A DNA stretch of 64,000 nt from Eudorina sp. 2006-703-Eu-15 (GCA_003117195.1 BDSI01000062.1:227726-291725); one strand, 5' to 3'. Counted from the first letter of the stretch, positions 36,632 to 48,778 are shown. Program-made: numbers and translations. The notes: generated from the sequence alone by a model not told the origin.

Positions 36632-37429
36632 GGCCCCTGCCCGAGCTGATACGATACAGAGCTAGTAATCAAATTGCATCGCTTTCATAAAGTCAGAGGG
36701 CCTGGAGTGCAGCACCACCTACGGTTTGTTGGCGGGAGTACACCAATCATCAAAGCAGTCACGCTCGTTCATGCATTGTACAAGAATGATTTCCATACTC
36801 TGCACCTGTTATACGTACCCAGCCAACGACGTGAAATACGTATGTCCTGTATGTACAGCGGTAACGACTGTACTGCAACAAGGGACATACAAGAGTGTTT
36901 CATAAAATTTTGTAGCAAACTGCTCTTCAAACAACTGCTCTTCAAAGAACTTTCCTTGCCCTCCCAGCTGGAGGGGGTGCAATCCTCAACTGTATGTGCG
37001 CCGCCGGCGCCTTCAGGTTGCAAACTGGGTGACAACTTGTCAAGATAAACATAGGGTTGCAAACTGGATCACCTTGTGAGCTGGCTGCTTGCGGTCCTTG
37101 CATGTACGGCCTTGCCGCCCCTTGGTTTGACTGCCGGACTCACGACTTTCGGTCCTTGCATGCCGGATTGCAGACGTCACCCGTCCTTCCCCCGTTGGAC
37201 ACCCCCTTGGCCCCACAACCCTTCGAGCTTTGAGTTTGGAAAACACTGCAAGGATCCCCCCAGGTAGTACCCTACTACCGCAAAGAGCCACATGTAATAG
37301 TAATGCATGGCGATGCCAACTGCTGCACCAACACACAATTCACACATCAGCCATGACATGTACGGTCTGCCTGGGTGGGGGCATGGCCCGATGTGTTTTT
37401 GTTCGCGTTGTAGAAGTGTGGAGGTGTGC

Positions 37430-37512
37430 CGCCTTGTCAGTGGGGCCTGCTGGGGCTTGCCCTGGTATACACCGTTGATCCCTCTTGCGGTCCACTGTAA
37501 CGTTCATTCTAC
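37430..37512 (-). repeat. Dispersed repeat, family B long copy
   Basis: It shares about 80 bp with 40815-40899, including GGGGCCTGCTGGGGCTTGCC, TGGTATACACCGTTGATC and CTGTAACGTTCATT. TGTAA is on the plus strand. The copy lies in intergenic DNA. Confidence 0.85.
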
Positions 37513-38272
37513 AGTAATTGTGAGAGACTCGATGTCTGCATTTTGGAGCATTCTGGACTTGAACAGGTTATACTTTCACACCGTCACCCCCAATAGCGAT
37601 GGAAAACCAATATGTATGGGGGACCTATACCCTCTATGTCAAACCTGCGCCTCAGGCCCCCCTTTGCATCTCACTCTTTACTCCCCGGGGACCTAACTCT
37701 CCCTGGCGTATCACACACAAATGCAAGTACGGGCAACGGACCACCGCATCTTTGCATGGCACGCATTCCTGCCCTGCCCTGCCTGCCGATCTCAACACAC
37801 GAATGCAACTTTGATGTACCTCCGACCCTGGCGGAGTGGCGTGTGCCCGCGGATGGACCCACCATCGGTTTCAAACTCGACGAGTCGCCAGCGGCTGATA
37901 TGCGCCCCACTACCCTTATGGCATGTCATTGTTTAGACCCGCCCTACCCAAATCAAGGACCAATATACTTACCATGTTAACCTGCATGCAAATGTGTTTT
38001 ACATGGCTGGTGGGTGCACAACCCCACACACCTGTACAACTACCCATAAGAGCCATAGGCCCAAGGGCGTATTGACGTATGTGCATAATATACCGGTAAT
38101 AAATTATTATTATCCAGTGGCTGCCCAAAGGGCGGCCGGCCTGCACACCAAGAACGATTGCGGGCATCAAGAGATGGATGAGCCTAACTAGGCACCAATC
38201 CCATCCACCAATTTGCTGCCCTCCATAGGCCCATCTGTATGGCCGATCCACAAAGCCCATCTGTAGGCAGGC

Positions 38273-38361
38273 CCCATCCATCCATCCATCCATCCATCCA
38301 TCCATCCATCCATCCATCCATCCATCCATCCATCCATCCATCCATCCATCCATCCATCCAT
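38273..38361. repeat. (ATCC)n tetranucleotide microsatellite
   Basis: About 22 uninterrupted copies of CATC/TCCA. The open frames through it read MDGW repeats and are not genes. Confidence 0.97.
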
Positions 38362-40038
38362 ACCGGAAACACTGTCAGGCACATACATTAAATCTCGCCT
38401 TTCGGCCCTGCCGTCAGTGCCCAGTGCCCAGCCATTAGTGCGCAATATGTCGCAACCCCCAACAGGACATACAACAAGGACCCGAATGCCCCACCCACAG
38501 CCTATAGTGGCAACCTCCATCCTTGCAACCCGCCAACGCGCAAGCAGCGGGCCTGTGGCCGGACACTCCCAGGCCCTGCTGCCAGGCCGTAATCGAGCAA
38601 ATACCCCACCACACTCCCTCTCACACACGCAACAACGCGCCGTGTCGCCCACCCACCCGAGGAATTACAAGTGCTTTGGTTCCGGAACAGACAAAACCCC
38701 TCTCATTCAAGCTCGTCCAATCAAATCACATCGGGGCAATGCACGGCACCAGACCCGCTCCCCACCGGCCCCTCTTGCCCAAGCCCCCTGAAGTTCGAGG
38801 GGGGAGCAGCACCAACCAAAGTCCGACACGCAGTATGGACGCGACACGTGGCCAGCCCCGCTCCGCCCCTCCCCCTTTTCCCGCTCCACCCCGTTCCTCT
38901 GCCGCATCCAAGCACAACCCGTGAAAGGCGCAAACGGTGGCAAAGCTAGAGACCCCGGATCCGGGGGAGAGTGGTGCATTCGAGCAGCAGCGGCAGTACT
39001 ACCGCGACATCATCTCATAGTGGACGTCTATATCACAATATTATGCATACACTATGTAATATTCAAAGGCCGATGGCACCGCTTCCGTCCACCACTGCTA
39101 CCACCACCACCACCACCACCACCACCAGCGGCACAGCATCCAGAACATTCTTCATCCCCTCCTCGCTCTCCCCCTATCCCTTCCTCAAGCCGCATGCCGC
39201 ACCAACCCGCTCGGGCCCTGCTTGGGCAAAAAACGTTAACTAAAAGGCAGGCCCAAGCAAATGAACCTGAATGACATGTTCCGCGCAAGCCCGGGAATGA
39301 ACATTGGACCTGTTCGACCCATCTAACCCATCGGGGGATTTCAGTGGGACGACTAGATATCTTCATTGGCCTCTATAATCAGACACCGTCGGTCTCAAGT
39401 CAACGAACTCCCCATGACCCATCGAACAACCGAGATATCCAGCCAGCAGGGGAAGAGGTTCTCCAGCCCCCAGGGCGTGGGGCGAGATGCGGGGGCGGGG
39501 GGAGGGTCAGGCGGCCGGTGCCTGACGCGGTTCAGCTCGAGTCGGGTCGCCCTCCGGGTACCTCAGGCTACTCGGGCTACTCAGGCTGCAGGGTGGCGGC
39601 GCAGCGCCGCGGGCTGCCTGCCGCCCGCCCACGCGGTCTCTGTGACGACCTCCGCGAGCCCATTACGACCCTGTGGGGTGGGGTGGGGTGGGGTAGGACG
39701 AGACAGGACAGGACAGGATAGGGCGGGGCGGAGTGTTTGGATTGGCTGAGTTGGATTTCGTGGGTTGGGGATTGGGATTGCGGATGGGTTGTGGTTGGGG
39801 ATGGGTGTCGTCGGGGTCCGGCGGAGTCCAGTTGGGTGTGGGCCTAGGGACGCAAAACAATTATCAAAACAGCAGCCCTGATACCCACCACGACATACAG
39901 CAACCCTAACAACCTCCACAGCCACAACAGACAACAGCAGCATGATGCAACGACAACAAAAATACTAGATCGCAGGCATGTATGCAGGTAGGTAAGAGGT
40001 AGAGGCTCTCACAGGCCCGTCTGGCGCTGTCAGAGGGG

Positions 40039-43000
40039 TTACAAAGAAACAGCCCAGACACACCCAGCCCGGCGACAAATACTGTTTAGGGGGTCCAGCA
40101 CCAGCACCTGCGCGGTGTTGGCATCCGGGATGTCGCCGCTGCCCATGGAGCCCAGCGCGCTCAGGTTGGGGGCGGTGGAGGTGGGGGACAGGAGCACCGC
40201 GCTGCCGCCCACCGCCGTGATGGAACCCATGCTGCCGGCCAGGGGGTCGATGCTGGCAGAGGCCTGCATGGGTGGGTGGGCCGGGTTAAATTAGAAATTA
40301 AATCAGAAATTAAATTAAAAGAGAAAACCAAACCTGGGTGGGGTGGGTGCTGGGTGGAGTGGGATGGGGTTGCTCGCCTGGGTTTGGTTCGCGCGCATAT
40401 CGGCTGGGGATGACCCGTGGGTCACGCCCAGGACTCCGATCGAATTCCCCCTCACACCGGCTTCCGAATCGTACTCGTGCAAACCCGTACGACGCTACAC
40501 TGAAGCCGTTCGGTCCCCCGACACTGCCGTACTATGGCTGGGCGCTCTGGCCTGACAGCAGCTGCCAGCGGACGTACTGCAAACTGTCGGTCCCGCACAG
40601 CTCCAGAACCAAACCCTGCGAATGTACGGCTTCAGTGCTCACCACGATGGTCCTCTTCGTGACTCTCTTCTCCTGATACTTGAGGTACGTGTAGTACACC
40701 GCACCTGCGAGGTTCGTTGGCGGGCGGTCGTTGGTAGCTGGTAGTTGGCTTCGGAAAAACACATCACATATGGACCTCTGTATTTTTCCGCGGCGTTGAG
40801 ATATGGCGTTGTCTTACCGCCTTGTCGGTGGGGCCTGCTGGGGCTTGCCCTGGTATACACCGTTGATCGCTTTCGGGGTCCGCTGTAACGTTCATTCCCT
40901 CATTCATATGGACCGATGGACGAATGCAGTACTACGCAGTGCGGCCGGTCGTACGACGGCCCGCCATCACACACGACAGGCGTTGAGGGGCCTCGGTCAG
41001 CTTTTCGTCGGCGCAATACGTGGAGTTCTACTGTATCTTCGACAGGCAGTACCATAAAAATTCACAGGCAGTCATATAAACATTCCTTGGCTGTCCTGTT
41101 TGTTCGCCCCATGTTGCATACGATAAGTACATCGCAGGTCATTTGGTAAGTATACGGGCTTGGGCGGTTCTGGGTGGGTTTCTCATTCAACTCACCGATA
41201 GTGTTGAGGGTGATGCCCGCCACGTTGACGACGCTGAACTGCACGCCTCCCAGCAGGAAGAAGCCAAGGAAGACCGCCACCACGCCCTGCAACCACACGT
41301 TGGAAGGGGGGATGGGGTGTTTAACAAGAAGCCCACCCATAACCGCCGAGGGGGGGGATCGGGTGTGTTCGTCGTCGGCGAGCAGGGCAGCATGCATTGG
41401 GCATTTGCAAAAGACAGGGCCATAGAAATGCCCTCTGGGGTCATCCTACTCGATTCATCGCTACGCCGTGGATCAACGCACTGAAGGTCGCCCCCTTGTG
41501 TGCCTGTAATGCGGCCCTCCGTCCCACTCCCCAGCCCGAGCTCAACCTCATCCCCGCCCACACCCGCCTCTACCACACCGAGGCCCATTTTGTACGATTG
41601 TACGGCATTAAAGTTATCGAATATAATTTTTGAAACAACTACCGCTGCCATGGGGTATTAGCTCAGTGGTAGAGCGCGCGCTTCGCATGCGTGAGGTCAT
41701 CGGATCGATCCCGATATGCTCCAATTGTTGCACATCTTGAATTGTACACGTTTGCTCTTTTGTTATGTACACTGAAATTCTGACTTGGCAATGTAATGAA
41801 TCCATGCATCGTTACCCTCCATCCTCGCCTGGACGAACACACATTTTAACCCACATGCTCGACCACATCCGCATCCCGCCACCCAGTCCGACCACCACCT
41901 GGTCAGGTGTCTCACCTTGATCACCCCCACAATGGTGGTGGTGAGGGCGCTGTTGTTCACGGTGCACAAGAACAATGAGTAGTTCAGGAGGCAGCCCTGC
42001 AGCCATTCAGGAAAGGCGAGGATCGGAGCCGAGTGAATGTGCGGCGTGAAGTGAAGCCACAACGCGACGTCGAGTTGAGTCGCAGGATGGGGCACAGGAT
42101 GGGGCGGAGCCTGTGTGTTCCCGCGCAGGGACCCCGGGCCACAGAGCCACACGTTTTCGACAACATTTCTTTCCCAGAACCTTCCCCAACGCTCCCCAAG
42201 GATCAACCAGACCACTAACCCCCTACCCGACGAAACCCCATTAGCCCACCCCTCCTGCCACCCGCCCCCCTCCTCCAACCCGCTCCTGCCCCCCTGTGCC
42301 AGCCCCTTGAAACCCCCTTCGGCTTTTTGGGCGGGGCCCCAGCGCGAAGCGCGTTCGGGGGGCCCCGCCCCCTAGGATTGCCCATGTCCGTGTGTCCGTG
42401 TGTCCCTGTGTCCGTGTGTCCCTGTGTCCGTCCGGTAACGGCAAAACGTTCATTATCCGCTAAACTAATTCGCAATGTTTGTCATATTAATTGTCCTCTA
42501 TTGCAAGGTATTCTTGGTTTGGCTGAAAAAAATTCTTTGCGCACAAACGGTCAAAGTAAAGCTCCGCGGTCTCCATGGACCCGAGTCAACATCCACCCAA
42601 CGCCTCTCGCGCTCATGTTTGTTGCAACAGGTGCCGCGTGATGAATACTTGGATTAGGAATGGGCGGCGCGTGCTAAATTGAACTTCGATAGTGTTCTGA
42701 TGTTTGAACATCAAGATACCACCAACATCAAGATTTGCCTTCCAGATGAATACAAATCAACAATATGTATTGAACCAAAGTTTCAAGATGCAAAGGGATA
42801 GCGTACCGAGTGCCAACGAGTTCTCCAGTTCCGATGGCCCAAAGTCCGGGTCTCACCGCGGCTTTTTCGCACCCTGCTTTTTTGCCTTACATTTGCTATG
42901 TAACTATTGATAGCAAACTTTAGAGGTTCACGTCTGCTGCGGGCGTGCAACTGAAGGGTTGCATGCCTGCCGACGGGCCAAACAACTTCAGTTTCACGGC

Positions 43001-46000
43001 AAAACAAGGATGCTTCAAGCTTGCTTTGTGATCATCTGCTTGACAGACGGATGTGGTAGTGCACTATGGCACTATCGTTACCATAGTGCCGATACGATGA
43101 CCGCCGTCGCCGGCGGCGCGTACTGCAGGATGGTTTCGGGGCTGCCGACGTGTTTGGGCTTGGTGAATCTATGCACGCCGATCCTCCTTCAACATCAACG
43201 ACACCCCCAATGGCAACCTTTCACTCTCTCACACTGTTGCGCGGTAATAGAGTTTTCTTTCTAAAGCAAGCGGCCTGTACGGATTATAGGGGGCCCCGCC
43301 CTTTTCCGGCTTCGAGGAAGCCGACCCCTACTTGTCCTTTATTATTAACCCCCGCCCCCCGCCCCCTCATCACCATGAGAGCGCAAGAGATCAGAGTGAC
43401 CCAAAGCGACATGGCGCCGTACATCGAGACCGCCGTGTCGTACTCGAGCGGCAGCTTGGCCCCCTCGCCGGTGCCCGCCACCACCAGCAGCAGAAACGGC
43501 ACCGACGTGATCGCGTTGTAGTAGAGCATCTCAGAGGTGCCGACGCCCTCGTCGCCCTGCCCCAGGGGCACGCGCAGCGTAGCGCGAAACACACATCCAT
43601 CACATTCGTTGCAAGTTTGTGTCATTTCATTTTACCCCGCCTCAGTATCCGAGTGCTTCGGGGGTCTCCCCGATTTGCAAGGTGGGGTAGCTGCCCCCGT
43701 CAGAGTCAGGCCCAGCTCCGAGATATGTGGCGATACATCCTCAACGGCACACACATGCGCACACGAGTGTGCGAGGTGTGCCCCATTCGAATCCAAACCC
43801 CGCCACAACCCCAGATGTATCAAGCATCCCTCCAGAGATGTATCAAGCATCCCTCCCCAGATCTATCAAGCATCCCTCCCCAGATGTATCAAGCAACCTG
43901 CCCCTCTACCACGCATCCACCTGGCCCTCCCACACCTTTTCTTCAATCCGTCGGGACGGCTGGATTCACCCCCACCAAACCCACCATCATCACCACCACA
44001 ACCACTGGGTGGGCAACCCCCACCCGATGGGGCACCACCCACCTGGAACTCGACGATCAGCAGGTAGGCTGCTTGCATGGTGCAGGACATGAGGGCGAAG
44101 AAGTAACCCTGCAGACCATTCGGTGCACCGGGGCGGCGGTGGCGGTTGTGGTGGTGGTGGCGGTGGTGGTGGTGGTGGTAGAGAGGGTGGTGGTGGCGGT
44201 GGTGGTAGTGGTGGTGGCGGGGTGGTGGTGGAGAGGGAGAAGAATAGCGGTGGAAGGAGCACGGGGCGGCACAGCAGGGCAGCACCGGCGACGGGCAAAA
44301 GCGGCTAGAGGCAGATGCATGGTCAGGAGTTACACCGTACACATCACACATTGCGGTTACCGTATATTGTGGGTATAACACCACGGCACAGTCACACCAC
44401 CACCACCCACACACGTACCCAGAGGTCAAAGGCCAGATCGCCAATGCCCGCCACCACGCAGCCCGCCACCACCAGAAACACCGCGATCGAGATCTCCAGA
44501 CGGGGCCACCGCTTCCGAATGATCGACTGGGACAAGGGGAGGACAAGAGGGATACAGGAAATCGGCAGGCATATTTCAACTGCGCTGCTGCCAGGAGCAA
44601 AGGTCCGGGGGTGGGGGTTATATAGGGCGAGATGTAGGTCGAGATGACGTAGATCAGGAGCCCCGGGCCGTCAACCCCCCTCCCCCTGTTGTGCCCTTGG
44701 TCCCTTACCCCGCCCCGCCCTGTCCCCCACCTTGACAATGAGGATCATCATGGGGGTGAGGCGCTTGAGGACGTTGTACATCGGGATGTTGAGCGTCTTG
44801 AGACCGAACCTGCCCGGATCCCAAACCGGCACAGCAGTGGGGTTTTGTGGGGCACAGCTGTCAGGGCCAGGCCCATGGGTCGCAGTTGGGGCCAGGCCCA
44901 TGGGTCGCAGTCGGGGCCAGGCCCATGGGTCGCAGTCGGGGCCAGGCCCATGGGTCGCAGTCGGGGCCAGGCCCATGGGTCGCAGTTGGGGCCATGCCCA
45001 TGGGTCGCAGTCGGGGCCAGGCCCATGGGTCGCAGTCGGGGCCAGGCCCATGGGTCGCAGTCGCGGCCATGCCCATGGGTCACAGTCGGGGCCATAATTT
45101 ACGCATTCGGACGTAGTCTACGCACTCGTAACCTACTGGCCATCAAATGGACCCATGGGTCGGCGGTGCCGCGTGAACCGTTTTCGGCGCACGACGGAGC
45201 CGTACCGCGCGGACCCATAGTCAGGGCCAAGGACGCAACCCCCCATGGGCCAAGGACGCAACCCCCCATGGGCCAAGGACGCAACCCCCCATGGGCCGAG
45301 GATGCAACCCCCCATGGGCCGAGGACGCAAACGCCCATGGGCCGAGGACGCAACCCCCCATGGGCCGAGGATGCAACCCCCCATGGGCCAAGGACGCAAC
45401 CGCCCATGGGCCGAGGACGCAACCCCCCATGGGCCGAGGATGCAACCCCCCATGGGCCGAGGACGCAACCCCCCATGGGCCGAGGATGCAACCCCCCATG
45501 GGCCGAGGACGCAACCGCCCATGGGCCGAGGATGCAACCCCCCATGGGCCGAGGACGCAACCCCCCATGGGCCGAGGATGCAACCGCCCATGGGATCCTT
45601 TGTCCGCATAGGGTCCCCCGTGCGACTGCCGGCCGAGTACACCGCACGGATCGGGCGCTAATGGACCCCACTGAACTGACTCACAGCGCAAAGCCCACAT
45701 TAGCGGTGTAAAGGACAGTGATCCAGAAGAGCCGCCTGCAGGTGGCCCAGGAAAACTGCGAAAGGGGAACAGGAACGGGGCGCGGCAACAGGAACGGGGT
45801 TTCAACAAAGAGAGACCAAATCCTCTCCGGCGGCCCTGAATGGCATATGACGTGGCAAGGGGGTACAGGATATGGGAAGGCAACGATTAAGTGCACGTGG
45901 AAGGGGGGCTTGGAATGGAAGAGGCTCAACGAGTGCATCATGGTGGGGAGAGGCTCCACTGGACGGGATGGGAATGTGGAAAAGGGAAGGGGGGAAGGAG

Positions 46001-48778
46001 CCGTCCGGAGAGTGGAATCGTGAGGAGGCGCGAGCCGTACCACGGGTCCGGGGAGGGGATCAGTGAGCCAGGCGGCCATGTGGTGCAGTGGCGGCGAATC
46101 GAGGGTGGTTCCGTTCCCTACCTCCCCGGGTGAGTGGCTCCCGGGTGAGTGGCTCCCGGGTGAGTGGCTCCCGGGTGAGTGGCTCCCGGGTGAGTGGCTC
46201 CCGGGTGAGTGGCTCCCGGGTGAGTGGCTCCCGGGTGAGTGGCTCCCGGGTGAGTGGCTCCCGGGTGAGTGGCTCCCGGGTGAGTGGCTCCCGGGTGAGT
46301 GGCTCCCGGGTGAGTGGCTCCCGGGTGAGTGGCTCCCGGGTGAGTGGCTCCCGGGTGAGTGGCTCCCGGGTGAGTGGCTCCCGGCGGGCAGGACGATGGG
46401 AACCAGGCCAGGGAGGGTCCCATCACTGCGCGTAGTGCCTCTCTTCGGGGTCCTGGCCGGCAGCTCCCCAGGCTCCAGAGCTTTTCCTTCCTCATCCAAA
46501 CACCCCAGCTTCTCCACGCACAAACCCCCACCCCTCTGTTTATGACAGACCCGTCACCCTCTGTTTCTGACAGACCCGTTCTGACAGACCCGTCCCCCGT
46601 GCACATCCAGGTTCAGTGCGCGTGCGTGTGCCTGTCTACAAACACGTGTGGTAACCGGAAAACCCCACGAAATTGCAGCCCCGACCACTCCAGGGGGTTA
46701 CGCAGCCCCGACCACTCCAGGGGGGAACGCAGCCCCGACCACTCCAGGGGGTTACGCAGCCCCCACCACCCCAGGGGGGAACGCAGCGACCTCACCTTCG
46801 GGAACCCCAGGTACCCCAGCTCCAGGAGGGGATGCAGGATCAGAAACGTCGCCACCATCTGCATCACCATCACCACGTTTGGCAGCGGCAGCATCTGCAT
46901 GCTCGCCTTGTTGACGAAGTTCATCGACACGGCCACGGTGCCATCTGCAATGACCCGTGGGACAGCAGCCACATCGCGATCCGGGGAGGGGCGGGCGGGC
47001 GGGGCAGGTGAAGAGGCGACAGGAGCAAAGTGGGGGCTGGGTTGATGGCATCGGTGTGTCTGTGTCGCACGGGAGATGTTTTTTCAGAGGGGGATGTGAC
47101 CGTTCTTTGAGAAGGGACGTGACATGATGTATACATACACCGTTGACTCCTTCGTTATCCCTTTGGGGTCCACTGTAATGATGCCATGCCAGGCGATGGC
47201 CAATTGCCATAGGCCTGCAGTTGGTTGTTAAAACCTATTGTGCCAGGATGTGTTGACTTACAGAGAATGGCCGACCCGATGCCCAGAAAACCGTAAGCCT
47301 GCGGGTGGTGGGCGAAACCTCATCAAAACAATGCGCGGCCCCACAGCCAATGGACCAAAAACGCGTGAAAAGCTTCGTAAATTATCAACAAGGCTACAAA
47401 CATTTAGTTGAGCTCGATTGAGAACAGACACGCCTCAACCCTGTCGCATAGGTCGCGGTTTTGAATTGCCCATCACTAGAAATCCAAGAGGACCAGGAAC
47501 CGCTTTTCATAACATTAAAATCAAAGCCGGGCCCGACCCCAAACTTGCCCATTGCATTATAGAATTCTTGAAGGGTGAAGTACTCTGTGTGTGGCTTTTG
47601 ATTGTCACAGTCCTGCACCCAGGCTTTCTTTGTCAGAACACACGCGCAACTATTGGATATTTAGGCGTAATTTCCGTCAAAACGGTTAAGAAGCCTCACC
47701 CGTCGGGACCGTGGCTCTGCGGAAGCAACGGCTCCGTCTCTTGCCTACGCTGCTCCATTCAGGTCGTTTCAACAGCAGACGTTAATTCAACGTAAATCCA
47801 GCACTAAAGCGAGACTGTCAAAAAACTATCCTTGCAAGCTGCTGTAAGTGATCACGAACTCAACGAATAAAGAGGTCAAGACAATAAATAAGAGATGCAA
47901 AGGATGCATTACTGCGTGGGCAGAAACTCAATTCAAGAGTTCCCAGTAGTGGGGTACGATGAGTACGAGCGCGCGGTAACTGACCAGGTGGTTGCAACAG
48001 CGATCTGAAATTGCAAGAAGAATGCCGCTCTTGAACAGTGCTAGATTGTTGCATTCCCTGTCATGATTGTGTGAGCCTGTCTTCGAAATGCTTGTCTTTC
48101 GTACAAGTGGGTTGCGTTTAAATGCAAAAACAACTGCTAGCGTACTAAAGCAAAATGAATTTTTTAGCCTTTCAGGCAATTCGGCATACCATGGTCAGTG
48201 CTTCTGACCCACGGGACCTCGGCGGGGAATCCTGTGAGTCCGGTTCGCATCGCGCTCGTGTGTCACTTGGAGATTACTGCAGAATTAGATGGAAACTGCG
48301 AATGCCTGTCCTTGATACGCTACATTTGTGCGTCACGCGCTTGTAAGAGCGAAGGAAGGAGCGTGGCAAAGCGCAGCGGGCGCGCAGCGTGGATCACTCC
48401 TGATCACTGTTCTGGCACCAGTCGGCTGTGCAGAGTCGGTCGTAAATGGGCAGGGCAGTTCTGATGAGCCACAAACTCATCAAGATTTACCAAAGCATGT
48501 TGTTGAAATCATATGCTCAATAGGTGTATGCAACAGAGCAGGGTGGTCAGCGGGTGACAGGAACACTGCGACAATGAGACCCGCCCCACGAAGGCGCCCC
48601 GGTGTACCTGTGAGTAACGTCGTGCACAGCCCGTGGGAGCCGGCCCTGTCAGGCCCTCCTGGCCCTCCCGTGCAACCTGGTGCACCAGTAGGAACAGGTC
48701 GCGCCACTGTCCTGCATTTAAGCCCATTGAGGGAATTACCGGGGGATTCACCCGCGCCTTTTCGGAAAGGGATAACAT
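40039..48778 (-). CDS. Nucleotide-sugar/triose-phosphate-type transporter (DMT superfamily, 12 exons)
   Basis: Exons are 48778-48608, 47298-47262, 46944-46796, 45755-45685, 44809-44731, 44526-44419, 44108-44043, 43556-43374, 41996-41916, 41286-41196, 40704-40643 and 40263-40039, 1,323 nt and 440 residues, phases consistent throughout. Exon 1 is the least certain: a plausible Met-initiated exon with a phase-matching CACAG|GTACAC donor. The family moves nucleotide sugars into the Golgi/ER lumen in exchange for the monophosphate. Seen motifs: [25 protein letters not shown] (exons 2-3, helix 1); [17 protein letters not shown] (helix 2); [20 protein letters not shown], the hallmark helix 4 block; [35 protein letters not shown]; and [14 protein letters not shown] followed by [21 protein letters not shown], the conserved 9-10 helix block. 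About 10 spans are expected. The sequence is closest in pattern to the SLC35D/GONST branch; substrate unknown. The C-terminal 75 residues are soluble and less certain. Confidence 0.85.
40815..40907 (-). repeat. Dispersed repeat, family B long copy in transporter intron 10
   Basis: Near-identical to 37430-37512 over about 80 bp. TGTAA at about 40884-40888 is on the plus strand, antisense to the transporter. It is followed by CCCTCATTCAT. Confidence 0.88.
41155..41190 (-). repeat. Dispersed repeat, family A copy at a splice donor
   Basis: On the minus strand the donor GTGAGTTGAATGAGAAACCC runs straight into the family A core (CACCCAGAACCGCCCAAG), so the first bases of intron 10 are repeat sequence. 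Confidence 0.8.
41317..41350 (+). repeat. Dispersed repeat, family A copy in transporter intron 9
   Basis: GTGTTTAACAAGAAGCCCAC followed by CCATAACCGCCGAG. It lies 31 bp beyond exon 10, which has another family A copy on its other side, in opposite orientation. Confidence 0.85.
41652..41723 (+). tRNA. tRNA-Ala (anticodon CGC)
   Basis: A 72-nt cloverleaf. The acceptor stem GGGGTAT pairs with ATGCTCC, including G3:T70, the alanine identity pair, and the discriminator is A. The D arm is GCTCAGTGGTAGAGC. The anticodon stem CGCGC/GCGTG encloses TTCGCAT, giving anticodon CGC at 41684-41686. The T arm is ATCGG-ATCGATC-CCGAT. No CCA is encoded, as is normal for a nuclear gene. TTTT near 41757 can stop Pol III. 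The gene sits in intron 9 of the minus-strand transporter, in antisense orientation. Confidence 0.95.
43808..43895. repeat. 27-bp tandem repeat in transporter intron 8
   Basis: About three and a half copies of GATGTATCAAGCATCCCTCC separated by CCA or AGA. Confidence 0.85.
44558..44625. repeat. Dispersed repeat, family C copy in transporter intron 5
   Basis: GAAATCGGCAGGCATATTTC then AACTGCGCTGCTGCCAGGAG. It matches the copies near 2630 and 49441. Confidence 0.65.
44862..45093. repeat. 25-bp tandem array, 9 copies, transporter intron 4
   Basis: TGGGTCGCAG begins at 44876, 44901, 44926, 44951 and so on to 45076, a strict 25-bp period. The unit is GGGGCCAGGCCCATGGG plus TCGCAGTC. No frame has a stop, so long open frames here are artefacts. 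Confidence 0.95.
45233..45597. repeat. 23-bp tandem array, about 16 copies, transporter intron 4
   Basis: ATGGGCC recurs every 23 bp from 45245. The unit is GGGCCGAGGACGCAACCCCC plus CAT. Like the adjacent 25-bp array it centres on CCCATGGG, but the two units are otherwise unrelated. Confidence 0.95.
46126..46385. repeat. 15-bp tandem array, about 17 copies, transporter intron 3
   Basis: GAGTGGCTCCCGGGT is repeated with almost no divergence. Each unit contains the SmaI-type palindrome CCCGGG and the donor-like string GGTGAGT on the plus strand. Confidence 0.97.
46672..46790. repeat. 27-bp tandem array, 4 copies, at the transporter exon 3 donor
   Basis: GACCACTCCAGGGGG starts at 46683, 46710 and 46737, with a diverged fourth copy. 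The array ends within about 6 bp of the exon 3 splice donor at 46795. Confidence 0.9.
47129..47182 (-). repeat. Dispersed repeat, family B copy in transporter intron 2
   Basis: ACACCGTTGACTCC followed by CTTTGGGGTCCACTGTAATG. TGTAA lies on the plus strand, antisense to the transporter. Confidence 0.8.

Larger units (their letters stand above)
36632..40038. other. Intergenic region between two minus-strand genes
   Basis: This interval holds the promoter of the membrane-protein gene (about 36632-37050, relatively AT-rich), a family B element at 37430-37512, a family D copy at about 37716-37790, a tetranucleotide array at 38273-38361, CAC/ACC repeats at about 39100-39128 and GT/GGGTG runs at 39675-39700. 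A possible extra 3' exon of the transporter lies at about 39590-39675, where a good acceptor (CCCCACAG|GGTCGT) is seen, but no good donor joins it. No other gene was found. Confidence 0.45.

Noticed and set aside
37916..38652. MDGW-repeat frames
   Set aside because: They come from the ATCC microsatellite.
39590..39675. Possible extra last exon of the transporter
   Set aside because: The acceptor looks good, but no donor with a strong consensus in the exon at 40039-40263 joins it in a useful frame. The exon has its own stop at 40039.
44689..45711. Long open frames through repeated Gly-Pro and His-Gly-Pro units, both strands
   Set aside because: They follow the 25- and 23-bp intron arrays, which lack stops in all frames. 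Real transporter exons flank them.
46063..46545. Repetitive GEWLP / SHSPG frames
   Set aside because: The 15-bp unit is a multiple of three and so stays open. It is within transporter intron 3.
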